Source: Rhodospirillales bacterium (GTDB lineage Bacteria; Pseudomonadota; Alphaproteobacteria; Rhodospirillales; Magnetospirillaceae). Taken from it: a stretch of 41,381 nucleotides of DNA. Under the pieces are notes generated by a model that was given only the letters and a program-made list of their open reading frames with translations, did no database searches and was not told where the DNA came from. Both the position numbers and the translations under genes were made by a program. Below, one piece after another: positions 25,490 through 32,935 of the stretch (positions are counted from its first letter, which is position 1; every line of letters begins with the position of its first letter). The stretch lies in the NCBI GenBank assembly GCA_014380005.1, contig JACMKT010000004.1, positions 1 through 41,381 on the forward strand, written 5' to 3'.

Positions 25490-26053
25490 ATGAAGATCAA
25501 CGCCAACCTGATTCGCCCCGGCAACATCATCGAGCATAACGGCAAGCAGTGGGGCGTGCTGAAGATTCAGATCGTGCAGCCTGGCAAGGGTGGCGCCTTC
25601 ATCACCGTGGAAATGCGCGACATCCGCACCGGCACCAAGACCAACGAGCGCTGGCGCACCGCCGACACCGTTGAGAAGTGCAATGTGGAAGAAAAGGATT
25701 GCACCTTCCTGTTCGCCGATGGCGGCGATCTGACCTTCATGGATCAGGAAAACTTCGAGCAGTTCAACCTGTCCAAGGAAGTTGTGGGCGAGCCCGCCGC
25801 CTTCCTGCAGGACGGCATGGTCGTGGCCGTGGACTTCATCGAAGGCGTTCCGGTTTCCGTGGCCCTGCCGGAAAAGGTCATCATGACCGTGGTCGAGGCC
25901 GATCCGGTGGTCAAGGGTCAGACCGCATCGTCGTCCTACAAGCCGGCCAAGCTGGAAAACGGCTTGAAGATTCTGGTGCCGCCGTTCATCGCCGAAGGCG
26001 AAAAGATCGTGGTCAACACCACCGACGTGACCTACGTCGAGCGCGCCAAGTAA
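25490..26053 (+). CDS. efp: Translation elongation factor EF-P
   Basis: A 187-residue EF-P with the three-domain KOW/OB layout. The modified loop is IVQPGKGGAFIT, with the acceptor Lys33 in PGKGG; beta-lysylation by EpmA/EpmB is expected from the neighbouring genes. The C-terminal signature IAEGEKIVVNTTDVTYVERAK is typical. EF-P rescues ribosomes stalled at polyproline stretches. Several proteins in this window contain proline runs (the secreted protein at 13779, the OmpA-like protein at 27120 and the lipoprotein at 38174 with a PPPPP run) and may depend on it. A hairpin terminator follows. Confidence 0.97.
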   Translation: MKINANLIRPGNIIEHNGKQWGVLKIQIVQPGKGGAFITVEMRDIRTGTKTNERWRTADTVEKCNVEEKDCTFLFADGGDLTFMDQENFEQFNLSKEVVGEPAAFLQDGMVVAVDFIEGVPVSVALPEKVIMTVVEADPVVKGQTASSSYKPAKLENGLKILVPPFIAEGEKIVVNTTDVTYVERAK

Positions 26054-26071
26054 TCCTGTTTGTGGTCAAAT

Positions 26072-26117
26072 GGCCGCTCCCTGGGCTTTGCGCCGGGGGA
26101 GCGGCCTCGTTGTTTTG
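26072..26117 (+). terminator. Intrinsic terminator after efp
   Basis: GGCCGCTCCC at 26072-26081 pairs perfectly with GGGAGCGGCC at 26097-26106, followed by TCGTTGTTTT. It starts 19 nt after the efp stop and precedes the ribosome binding site of the next gene. Confidence 0.8.
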
Positions 26118-26134
26118 AAGAGGGAGTTTCCGCC

Positions 26135-26932
26135 ATGATGGTCCGTTCCGCCAATCTCAACGTGATGATGGGCGCCGCCCGCAAGGCCGGCCGGGGCATG
26201 GTGCGCGACTTCGGTGAGGTCGAGAAGTTGCAGGTGTCGCTGAAGGGTACCTCGGACTTCGTTACTTCCGCCGACATCAAGGCTGAAAAGGTGCTGCGCC
26301 AGGAATTGTCCAAGGGCCGTCCGGGCTTTGGCTTCCTGCTGGAAGAAGGCGGCGAGGTTGCCGGTGAGGATAAGAGCCATCGCTGGATCGTCGACCCCAT
26401 CGACGGCACCACCAATTTCATCCACGGCATTCCCCATTTCGCCGTGTCCATCGGCCTGGAGCGTGACGGCGAGATCATCGCTGGCGTGGTTTACGAGCCG
26501 CTGACCGATTCCATGTTCCATGGTGAAAAGGGCCAGGGCGCCTTCCTCAACGAATGGCGCCTGCGCGTCTCGGCCCGGCGTAAGCTGGACGAGGCCGTGC
26601 TGACCACCGGCATTCCTCATCGTGGCCGCCCCGGCCATGCGGAGTTCATCAAGGAATTGGTGGCGGTCATGGAAAACACCGCCGGCGTGCGCCGCTTCGG
26701 TTCGGCCTCGCTGGATCTGGCCTATGTGGCGGCGGGCCGTTGCGACGGCTATTGGGAACGCGCCATCAAGCCGTGGGATATGGCGGCGGGCATCGTGCTG
26801 GTGCGCGAAGCCGGCGGCTATGTCACCGATTTCGATGGCAAGGCCGACATGCTGGGCAATGGCGACGTGGTGGCCGGCAACGATCACCTGCATTCCAAGC
26901 TGCTGTCCCTGCTGAAGAAGGCCCGCACCTGA
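26135..26932 (+). CDS. suhB: Inositol-1-monophosphatase family phosphatase (SuhB-like)
   Basis: A 265-residue protein starting MMVRSANLNVMMGAARKAG, with AGAGGGAG upstream. Metal-binding motifs of the IMPase family are complete: EEGGE (about residues 71-75), DPIDGTTNFIHGIP, and WERAIKPWDMAAG near residue 207. The substrate may be myo-inositol phosphate or a related sugar phosphate. In Gram-negatives this family also includes SuhB, an RNA polymerase-associated factor for rRNA antitermination, which matches here in length and in the AARKAGRG start. SuhB assignment is by similarity. Confidence 0.9.
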   Translation: MMVRSANLNVMMGAARKAGRGMVRDFGEVEKLQVSLKGTSDFVTSADIKAEKVLRQELSKGRPGFGFLLEEGGEVAGEDKSHRWIVDPIDGTTNFIHGIPHFAVSIGLERDGEIIAGVVYEPLTDSMFHGEKGQGAFLNEWRLRVSARRKLDEAVLTTGIPHRGRPGHAEFIKELVAVMENTAGVRRFGSASLDLAYVAAGRCDGYWERAIKPWDMAAGIVLVREAGGYVTDFDGKADMLGNGDVVAGNDHLHSKLLSLLKKART

Positions 26933-26939
26933 GTGACAC

Positions 26940-26965
26940 GGGTGGGAGGCCAAGTACTCCCACCC
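26940..26965 (+). terminator. Hairpin after the IMPase gene
   Basis: GGGTGGGAG at 26940-26948 and CTCCCACCC at 26957-26965 form a perfect 9-bp stem with an 8-nt loop, 8 nt after the stop. The following T content is low, so this is a weak intrinsic terminator candidate. Confidence 0.55.
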
Positions 26966-27119
26966 GATGGTTTCATGGCGGCACACTTTTGACATTTCAA
27001 ACAATCCATCTGTGACATTGCGGTCACGCTTGTGTCGTTTTTGGCAACGCGCTGTTGTAGCGTGAGTCCGCATCGGTTAGTCTTCCCACCAAGTGTAAAT
27101 TGGCAGGGGAAGCGATCCC

Positions 27120-28166
27120 ATGGTACGGGCGACTTGGCGAGTTCTTGCGTTTGGCGCCCTCATGGCCGCCGTGGCGCTGCCGGCCTCGGCCCAAGTGGTG
27201 ATCGGCGGCTCCGGCTCCCCCAATGTGGAAATCAATTGGGCGGTGCTGGACAGCCTTGGCCGTCAGCCCACTCTGGCCGATATGCTGAAAAACGAGGTGC
27301 CGGGGAACCAGGCCCGTGCCGCTTTGAATCCGCCCGCTGCCACCAAGGGCGTGCAGTTCCGCCCCTATAAGGCCGGTGCCGACAAGGACCTGCCGGTCAA
27401 GAAGGTTGCCGCCGCCAAGCCCAAGAGCCCGGCGGTCACCCCCATTTCCGCCAAATCCGAAACGCCGGTGGCGTCGCCCGCCGTGGCCCAATTGGTTCAG
27501 GCCGCCCAAAAGCCTAAGGTCGAACTGCCCAAGCCGGTCGCCCAGCCCGCCCTGCCGCCCAAGCCGGTGGTCGAACCGGTCAAGGCCGCCGTCGAGCCGG
27601 TGAAGGTCCCGGTGGGTCCGCAGATTTCCCTGCCGGAAGTGCCCAAGGCCGTTCCCGCCGCACCCGTGCAGATCGCCAAGATCGAGCCGCCGCCTGCCGC
27701 TCCCGTGGCTCAGCCCGTGGCCGTGGCCCCGCCGGTGGCGCTTGCTCCGGTCGCGCCGCCCGCCCCGGTTGCCAAGGTCGAAACCGTTCCGCAGCAACTG
27801 GCCGCCCTGACGCCCGCTCCCGCGCCGGTCGCACCTGTCTCCAGCAAGGGCGGCGATACCCTGTCCGTGGCCTTCGGCTCCGACAGCGCCCGGTTGTCCG
27901 AAGCCGTCCATCCCGAATTGGACAAGCTGGTCAAGCGCCTGCAAAAGGACGAAGGCCTGGGCCTGCAATTGCTGGCCTATGCGGAAGGCGACGACGCCAG
28001 CGCCTCCAAGGCCCGCCGGTTGTCCCTGTCGCGCGCCCTGGAAGTGCGCAAATATCTGATGGAACAGGGCGTGCGCTCGACCCGTATCGAGGTCCGCGCC
28101 CTGGGCAACAAACTCGAAGGCGCCGGCCCCGCCGACCGCGTGGACGCCCTGTTGGTGAACCGCTAA
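27120..28166 (+). CDS. Periplasmic OmpA-like protein with long Pro/Ala/Val linker
   Basis: A 348-residue protein. Residues 1-24 form a signal peptide (AVALPASAQ). After a short domain (GSPNVEINWAVLDSLG) comes a long, low-complexity Pro/Ala/Val/Lys linker from about residue 95 to 240, then an OmpA-like C-terminal domain of about 105 residues (LSVAFGSDSARLSEAVHPELDKL, ALEVRKYLMEQGVRSTRIEVRALG). The OmpA domain is divergent: the usual peptidoglycan-binding Asp and Arg positions are only partly recognisable. The linker would reach across the periplasm. It is followed by a terminator and then by an ExbB/MotA-like and a MotB/OmpA-like gene, so an envelope-related role is likely. TTGACA at 26989-26994 may be part of its promoter. 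Confidence 0.8.
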   Translation: MVRATWRVLAFGALMAAVALPASAQVVIGGSGSPNVEINWAVLDSLGRQPTLADMLKNEVPGNQARAALNPPAATKGVQFRPYKAGADKDLPVKKVAAAKPKSPAVTPISAKSETPVASPAVAQLVQAAQKPKVELPKPVAQPALPPKPVVEPVKAAVEPVKVPVGPQISLPEVPKAVPAAPVQIAKIEPPPAAPVAQPVAVAPPVALAPVAPPAPVAKVETVPQQLAALTPAPAPVAPVSSKGGDTLSVAFGSDSARLSEAVHPELDKLVKRLQKDEGLGLQLLAYAEGDDASASKARRLSLSRALEVRKYLMEQGVRSTRIEVRALGNKLEGAGPADRVDALLVNR

Positions 28167-28182
28167 AGCAACAATGCTGATG

Positions 28183-28213
28183 AAAGCCCCGCCCTCAGTG
28201 GCGGGGCTTTTTT
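28183..28213 (+). terminator. Intrinsic terminator after the OmpA-like gene
   Basis: AAAGCCCCGCC at 28183-28193 pairs with GGCGGGGCTTT at 28200-28210, ending in a run of six T. It is a textbook intrinsic terminator, 17 nt after the stop. Confidence 0.92.
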
Positions 28214-28311
28214 CATTTCAGCCCCTCTAGGCCGTTGGTATGGGTGCCCTTTGCGCCCTGGAATGGACACATTCGCTTCCAACAATGGAGGGTCTTTCCA
28301 GGAGCCCGTCC

Positions 28312-29445
28312 ATGACCCGTCCCAACCGTTACCTGCTGCGCATGGCCGTTTTCCTGGCGGTGGTGGCCGTCATCGCCGCCGTTCTGGCGCCAGGGCTGAG
28401 CCACGCCTTCCTTGCCAATCCCGGTTTGAACGGGCTGATCGTCGGCGTGTTCCTGGCCGGCATCGTCATGAATTTCCGCCAAGTGCTTATGCTCAAGCCC
28501 GAGGTGGAGTGGCTGGAAAGCTGGCGGCGCGGCCAGCCGTCGCTGTCGGGCGGCAAGCTGCGCTTGCTGGCGCCCATGTCCAGCATGCTGGGCGAGCGCC
28601 AGGGCCGCATGAGCCTGTCGGCCATGGCCTTGCGCTCGCTGCTGGATTCCATCGCCGCCCGCCTGGATGAAGGCCGCGATCTGGCCCGCTATTTCGTCGG
28701 CCTGCTGATCTTCCTGGGCCTGCTGGGCACCTTCTGGGGCCTGTCGCGCACCATCGGCTCGGTGGGCGAGGTCATTGGCTCGCTATCGGTGTCGGGCTCG
28801 GACGTGGGCGCCGCGTTCGAACGGCTGAAGACCGGGCTGGAAGCGCCGCTGGGTGGTATGGGCACGGCGTTCTCCACCTCGCTGTTCGGCTTGGCCGGGT
28901 CGCTGGTGGTGGGGTTCCTGGATTTGCAGGCGGGCCAAGCGCAGAACGCCTTCTACAATGAATTGGAAGAATGGCTGGCCGGTCAGACCCGGCTGGGCGG
29001 CAACGCGTTGGCGGGCGAGGGCGACCAACAGCCGGTGCCGGCCTATATCCAGGCCCTGCTGGAACAGACCGCCGATTCCTTGGACGAATTGCAGCGCATC
29101 ATGGCGCGCGGCGAGGAAAGCCGCATTTCCACCAACGCCAACATCCGCTCGCTGACCGACAAGCTGTCCACCCTGACCGACCACATGCGGGCCGAACAGG
29201 CGTTGATGATCAAGCTGGGCGAGGCGCAGATGGAGGTTCGCCCGTTGCTGGCCCGTCTGGCCGACAATCAAAGCGGCGGCATGGACGAGACCACCCGCGC
29301 CCATATCCGCAACATGGACCTGTCCTTGGGCCGTCTGGTGCAGGACACCACCCAAGGCCATGACGAGCTGATCGCCGAATTGCGCAGCGAATTCAAGCTG
29401 CTGGCGCGCACCATCGCGGCTGTGGCCGAGGATGCGGAGGGCTGA
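28312..29445 (+). CDS. ExbB/TolQ/MotA-type proton-channel protein
   Basis: A 377-residue protein starting MTRPNRYLLRMAVFLAV, with AGGAG 8 nt before the ATG. The frame is open upstream, but that stretch has no ribosome binding site. Hydrophobic segments: about 10-30, 43-57, 130-150 (LLIFLGLLGTFWGLSRTIG) and 184-206 (GGMGTAFSTSLFGLAGSLVVGF); the last two carry the family signature of the MotA/TolQ/ExbB channel. A long, probably coiled, hydrophilic C-terminal tail follows (LLEQTADSLDELQRIM to the end). It pairs with the MotB/OmpA-like protein 2 nt downstream to make a proton-driven stator-like unit. This pair is not the flagellar MotAB, and the target is unknown. Confidence 0.85.
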   Translation: MTRPNRYLLRMAVFLAVVAVIAAVLAPGLSHAFLANPGLNGLIVGVFLAGIVMNFRQVLMLKPEVEWLESWRRGQPSLSGGKLRLLAPMSSMLGERQGRMSLSAMALRSLLDSIAARLDEGRDLARYFVGLLIFLGLLGTFWGLSRTIGSVGEVIGSLSVSGSDVGAAFERLKTGLEAPLGGMGTAFSTSLFGLAGSLVVGFLDLQAGQAQNAFYNELEEWLAGQTRLGGNALAGEGDQQPVPAYIQALLEQTADSLDELQRIMARGEESRISTNANIRSLTDKLSTLTDHMRAEQALMIKLGEAQMEVRPLLARLADNQSGGMDETTRAHIRNMDLSLGRLVQDTTQGHDELIAELRSEFKLLARTIAAVAEDAEG

Positions 29446-29447
29446 GC

Positions 29448-30467
29448 ATGCTGGGACGCCGCGCGCGCCGCACCATCGACATCTGGCCGGGCTTCGTGGA
29501 CGCCCTTGCCGGTTTGCTGATGGTCATCATCTTTGTGCTGCTGGTCTTCGTGCTGGCGCAATTCTTCCTGGGCAGCGCGCTGTCGGGGCGCGAACAGGCG
29601 CTCAGCCAATTGGGCCGCGAGATGGCATCCCTGGTGGAGCAATTGTCCCTGGAGAAAAAAGCCAACGATTCCCTGCGCGGCGATCTGTCCAAGCTGTCCG
29701 GGCAACTGACCGCTTCGGAAGCCGACCGCGAACGCGTCAGCCATGACGTGGCGGCGTTGCAGGCGCTGAAAGCCGAACTGGAAGCCCGCATCGCCGAGTT
29801 GGATACGCAGGTGGGCGATGAAAAGCAGATCAGCGCCCAGGCCCGCGCCGAAACCGCCCTGATGAACCAACAATTGGCCGCCCTGCGCGACGAATTGGCC
29901 CGTGTCGCCGCCGCGTTGGACGTATCAGAAAAGCAGGCCTCCGACCAAAAAGTGGTGATCGCCGATCTAGGCAAGCGCCTCAACGTGGCCTTGGCTGGCA
30001 AGGTGGAGGAATTGCAGCGCTACCGCTCGGAATTCTTCGGCAAGCTGCGCCAAGTCCTGGGCAACCGCCCCGGCATCCGCATTGAAGGCGACCGCTTCGT
30101 CTTCCAATCGGAAGTGCTGTTCGATACGGCTTCGGCGGAAATGGGCCTGGAGGGTATCGAGCAGGTGCGCCAATTGGCCAAAACCCTGAACGAGATTTCC
30201 CGTCAAATCCCCAAGGACGTCAATTGGGTGCTGCGCGTGGACGGCCACACCGACCGCCGCCCCATCGCCTCGGGCCGCTATCCGTCCAACTGGGAACTAT
30301 CGACGGCCCGCGCCATCACCGTCGTACGCACCTTGGCCGCCAACGGCGTGCCGCCGGAACGGCTGGCCGCCGCCGGTTTCGGCGAATTCCAGCCGCTGGA
30401 AAAGGGCGAGGGGGATGAAGCGTTCGCCAAGAACCGGCGCATTGAGATCAGGTTGGATGCGCGGTAG
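29448..30467 (+). CDS. MotB/OmpA-like peptidoglycan-binding partner
   Basis: A 339-residue protein with one N-terminal membrane helix (FVDALAGLLMVIIFVLLVFVLAQFF) that contains an aspartate (D18), equivalent to the proton-carrying Asp of MotB. Residues about 45-190 are a coiled coil (EQALSQLGREMASLVEQL, LKAELEARIAELDTQ). The C-terminal domain is OmpA-like (VLFDTASAEMGLEGIEQVRQLAKTLN, VDGHTDRRPI, WELSTARAITVVRTL, GFGEFQPL, NRRIEIRLDAR) and has the peptidoglycan-binding features. It forms a unit with the ExbB/MotA-like gene just upstream. It converges on the metC-like gene with a gap of 19 nt. Confidence 0.88.
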   Translation: MLGRRARRTIDIWPGFVDALAGLLMVIIFVLLVFVLAQFFLGSALSGREQALSQLGREMASLVEQLSLEKKANDSLRGDLSKLSGQLTASEADRERVSHDVAALQALKAELEARIAELDTQVGDEKQISAQARAETALMNQQLAALRDELARVAAALDVSEKQASDQKVVIADLGKRLNVALAGKVEELQRYRSEFFGKLRQVLGNRPGIRIEGDRFVFQSEVLFDTASAEMGLEGIEQVRQLAKTLNEISRQIPKDVNWVLRVDGHTDRRPIASGRYPSNWELSTARAITVVRTLAANGVPPERLAAAGFGEFQPLEKGEGDEAFAKNRRIEIRLDAR

Positions 30468-30486
30468 GGGCGCACCAGCCTGCACA

Positions 30487-31656
30487 TTATTGCGCCGCCT
30501 TCAGCCGACCAAACCCGGCTTCCAGATCGGCAATCAGATCGTCGGCGTCCTCCAGCCCGGCATGGAAGCGCAAGGACGGACCCGGCGGCGCCCATTTGCT
30601 TGCCGTGCGGGTGATGGCGTGGCCGGTGGTGGGGATGACCAGACTTTCGAAGCCGCCCCAGGAATAGCCCAGATTGAAGTGGGTATAGCCGTCCAGCATG
30701 GCATCCACCGCCACCTTGGGCGCCGGGTGCAGGATCACGCCGAACAGGCCGCAGGCGCCGGTGAAGTCGCGCCGCCACAGGGTATGGTTGGGGTCCGAGG
30801 CCAAGGGCGGGTACAGCACTTGCGCCACTTCCGGGCGGCTTTCCAGCCAGTTGGTCAGCTTCAGCGCGGTCTCGGCATGGTGCTTCAGGCGCACGGCCAG
30901 GGTGCGCAGGCCGCGCAGGCCCAGGAACAATTCGTCGGCGCCGGGGGAATGGCCGAACGCCGCCACCGAAGTTTTGATGCGCAGCCATAACGTATCATCG
31001 GCCACGGTGATGGAGCCCAGCATGGCGTCCGCATGGCCGACGATGTATTTGGTGCAGGCTTGGATGGACACGTCCACGCCATGGGCGAAGGGCTGGAAGG
31101 TCAGCACGCCCCAGGTGTTGTCCATGGCGACCAGGGCGCCCGCATCATGGGCCACCTTGGCGATGGCCGGGATGTCCTGGATTTCGAAGGTCAGCGAGCC
31201 GGGGGATTCGGTGAAGACCAGCTTGGTGTTGGGCTTCATCAGCGCCTTGATATGGGCGCCCACCAGCGGGTCGTAATAGGTGGTCTCGATGCCCAGCCCG
31301 CTCAGCACCTTGTCGCAGAAGCCGCGCGTGGGGGCATAGGTGGTGTCCACCATCAGCAGATGGTCGCCCGCCTTCAGCAGCGCCAGCAAGGTGCCGGTGA
31401 TGGCGGCCAGTCCCGACGAGGTGGCGATGGCCTTGTGCCCGCCCTCGACGGCGGCTACGGCTTCTTCAAAAGCGAAGGTGGTGGGGGTGCCGAAGCGGCC
31501 ATAGCGCACGCCCTCGAACGGGGTCTTGCCGCCTGCCTCCATGGCCGCCACCGAGGGGTGGAGGATGGTGGAGGCGTGGTAGACCGGCGGGTTGACGGCG
31601 CCGTGATGGCGTTCCGGGTGCCGGCCGGCGTGGACGAGAAGGCTGTCTTTTTTCAT
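30487..31656 (-). CDS. metC: Cystathionine beta-lyase-like Cys/Met metabolism enzyme
   Basis: A 389-residue PLP enzyme of the Cys/Met-metabolism family, start MKKDSLLVHAGRHPE at 31656 (GGGA close upstream; an ATG three codons earlier is possible). The PLP lysine is in CTKYIVGHADAM, with SSGLAAI, DNTWGVL and YGRFGTPT as further family motifs. Closest pattern is the bacterial MetC-type lyase that splits cystathionine to homocysteine, pyruvate and ammonia; a cysteine desulfhydrase role is also possible. It lies downstream of the entericidin-like gene, with a long hairpin in between, and belongs to a sulfur cluster with sseA and cysK. Confidence 0.88.
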   Translation of the reverse strand: MKKDSLLVHAGRHPERHHGAVNPPVYHASTILHPSVAAMEAGGKTPFEGVRYGRFGTPTTFAFEEAVAAVEGGHKAIATSSGLAAITGTLLALLKAGDHLLMVDTTYAPTRGFCDKVLSGLGIETTYYDPLVGAHIKALMKPNTKLVFTESPGSLTFEIQDIPAIAKVAHDAGALVAMDNTWGVLTFQPFAHGVDVSIQACTKYIVGHADAMLGSITVADDTLWLRIKTSVAAFGHSPGADELFLGLRGLRTLAVRLKHHAETALKLTNWLESRPEVAQVLYPPLASDPNHTLWRRDFTGACGLFGVILHPAPKVAVDAMLDGYTHFNLGYSWGGFESLVIPTTGHAITRTASKWAPPGPSLRFHAGLEDADDLIADLEAGFGRLKAAQ

Positions 31657-31667
31657 GATTCCCATGG

Positions 31668-31711
31668 ATCGGGCGGAGGACGGGCGATGGTCGCACCGCC
31701 CTCCGCCCGAT
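31668..31711 (-). terminator. Long hairpin between the entericidin-like gene and metC
   Basis: Arms 31668-31679 and 31700-31711 form a perfect 12-bp GC-rich stem around a 20-nt loop that can itself pair weakly. It begins 11 nt after the entericidin-like stop and ends 12 nt before the metC start. There is no T-run after it, so it may be a processing or attenuation structure rather than a true terminator. Confidence 0.55.
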
Positions 31712-31721
31712 GCCAAGGGTT

Positions 31722-31970
31722 TTAATACCCGCCGGACTGATAATCGGAACTGCGCTTCTGCTGATCGGTGCGTTCCTTACCGGTCATCTTGTCCTGAGTG
31801 GCCTCGGATGTTCGGTCGATGCCCGTGCCGGCGGCGGAGAGATCCTCGCCCATGCCGGAGACGGTGTTGCAGCCGGACACCGCCAGAATCGAAATCAGCA
31901 TCAGGGCGGCCAACAGTAAAAGGCTCGATCCGCGCGGGCGGGCGGTGATGGTCGTGGTCGACTGTCGCAT
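31722..31970 (-). CDS. Entericidin-like small lipoprotein
   Basis: An 82-residue protein: basic N-terminus, hydrophobic segment SSLLLLAALMLISILA and lipobox AVSGC with the lipidated cysteine at residue 34. The mature part starts CNTVSGMGEDLSAAGTGIDR, the pattern of the entericidin A/B family of tiny cell-envelope lipoproteins. The mature C-terminus is hydrophilic (EATQDKMTGKERTDQQKRSS). The GAGGTGG ribosome binding site just before the ATG is one arm of a perfect inverted repeat (31972-31982 with 32008-32018), suggesting control of translation. Members elsewhere influence envelope stress and lysis; the role here is inferred. Confidence 0.8.
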   Translation of the reverse strand: MRQSTTTITARPRGSSLLLLAALMLISILAVSGCNTVSGMGEDLSAAGTGIDRTSEATQDKMTGKERTDQQKRSSDYQSGGY

Positions 31971-31971
31971 T

Positions 31972-32018
31972 ATCCCACCTCGTGTTCTGCCTCAAACCTA
32001 ATTGGGGCGAGGTGGGAT
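31972..32018 (-). promoter_or_regulatory. Hairpin that hides the ribosome binding site of the entericidin-like gene
   Basis: ATCCCACCTCG at 31972-31982 and CGAGGTGGGAT at 32008-32018 form a perfect 11-bp inverted repeat with a 25-nt spacer. In the mRNA (minus strand) the 3' arm contains GAGGTGG, the Shine-Dalgarno, ending 2 nt before the ATG at 31970. When folded, the start is hidden, as in RNA thermometers or riboswitch-type control. The fold is read by eye; the switching is inferred. Confidence 0.5.
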
Positions 32019-32059
32019 GCGCATCAACCGGGGGAGAAGGGGGCGGAAGGGTTAGGCTG

Positions 32060-32917
32060 TCAGCCCTTTACCGCCACCGCGTCATCGTGATTGCCCCATT
32101 CCGCCCAGGCCCCGTCATAAACGGCGACGTCCTTGTGGCCCAGCAGGTGCAGTGCCAGGGCGATGGTGCAGGCGGTGATTCCCGAGCCGCAGCTAGCGAC
32201 AATCGGCTTGGTCATGTCCACACCGGCGGCGTCGAAGCGGGCCTTCAGTTCCGAGGCCGGCTTCATGGTGCGCTCGGTCTCGTCGATGAGGTCCAGGAAG
32301 AACACATTCTTGGCGCCGGGCATGTGGCCCGCATGCTTGACCGGCCAGGGCTCGGGCGCGGTGCCGTCGAAGCGGCCGGGGGCGCGGGCGTCCACGATCT
32401 GCTCGCGGCCGGTGGTCAGGTTGGCTTTCACCTGATCGAAGCTGCGCACCAAAGTGGAATTCACATGGGGCAGGAAGTGGCGGTCGCGCGGCATGGGCGG
32501 AAGGTCTTCCACCGGGCGCTGCTCAAGCCGCCATTTGGGCAGGCCGCCATCCAGCACCGTCACGTCGCGGTGGCCGAAGACGCGGAACATCCACCACACG
32601 CGGGCGGCAGCCATGGTGAAGCCGGTGCTGTCGTAAATGACCACTTTGTGGCCGTTGCCCAGGCCCAGCTTGCGCACCCGGCTGGCGAACTTTTCCGGCG
32701 CCGGCAGCATGTGCGGCAGCGGGTTGTTGGTGTCGCAGATTTCGTCCACGTCGAAGAATACGGCGCCGGGGATGTGCACGGCTTCGTATTCTTCGCGCGG
32801 GTTACGCTTGGCGGAAGGCATGAACCAACTGGCATCCACCACGCGGACATCGGGTGCCTGCAGATGCGCCGCCAGCCATTCGGTGCTGACAAGGGCCTCA
32901 GGATTGGCGTAGGTCAT
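32060..32917 (-). CDS. sseA: 3-mercaptopyruvate sulfurtransferase
   Basis: A 285-residue protein with two rhodanese domains. The active site is in the C-terminal domain (SCGSGITACTIALAL; the motif CGSGIT marks mercaptopyruvate rather than thiosulfate specificity). The N-terminal domain has ASWFMPSAKRNPREEYEAVHIPGA and VIYDSTGF in place of the catalytic Cys. It transfers sulfur from mercaptopyruvate to thiols or cyanide and so belongs to cysteine breakdown. GAGGGGA lies just before the ATG at 32917. The gene starts 18 nt after the cysteine synthase stop, so the two are probably co-transcribed. Confidence 0.94.
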   Translation of the reverse strand: MTYANPEALVSTEWLAAHLQAPDVRVVDASWFMPSAKRNPREEYEAVHIPGAVFFDVDEICDTNNPLPHMLPAPEKFASRVRKLGLGNGHKVVIYDSTGFTMAAARVWWMFRVFGHRDVTVLDGGLPKWRLEQRPVEDLPPMPRDRHFLPHVNSTLVRSFDQVKANLTTGREQIVDARAPGRFDGTAPEPWPVKHAGHMPGAKNVFFLDLIDETERTMKPASELKARFDAAGVDMTKPIVASCGSGITACTIALALHLLGHKDVAVYDGAWAEWGNHDDAVAVKG

Positions 32918-32935
32918 GCTTCCCCTCTTTTTTCG

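Noticed and set aside
28312..30467. MotA-like plus MotB-like pair resembling ZorA/ZorB of the Zorya defence system.
   Set aside because: No ZorC, ZorD or ZorE is nearby; the neighbours are envelope and metabolic genes, and such pairs are common as housekeeping envelope genes.
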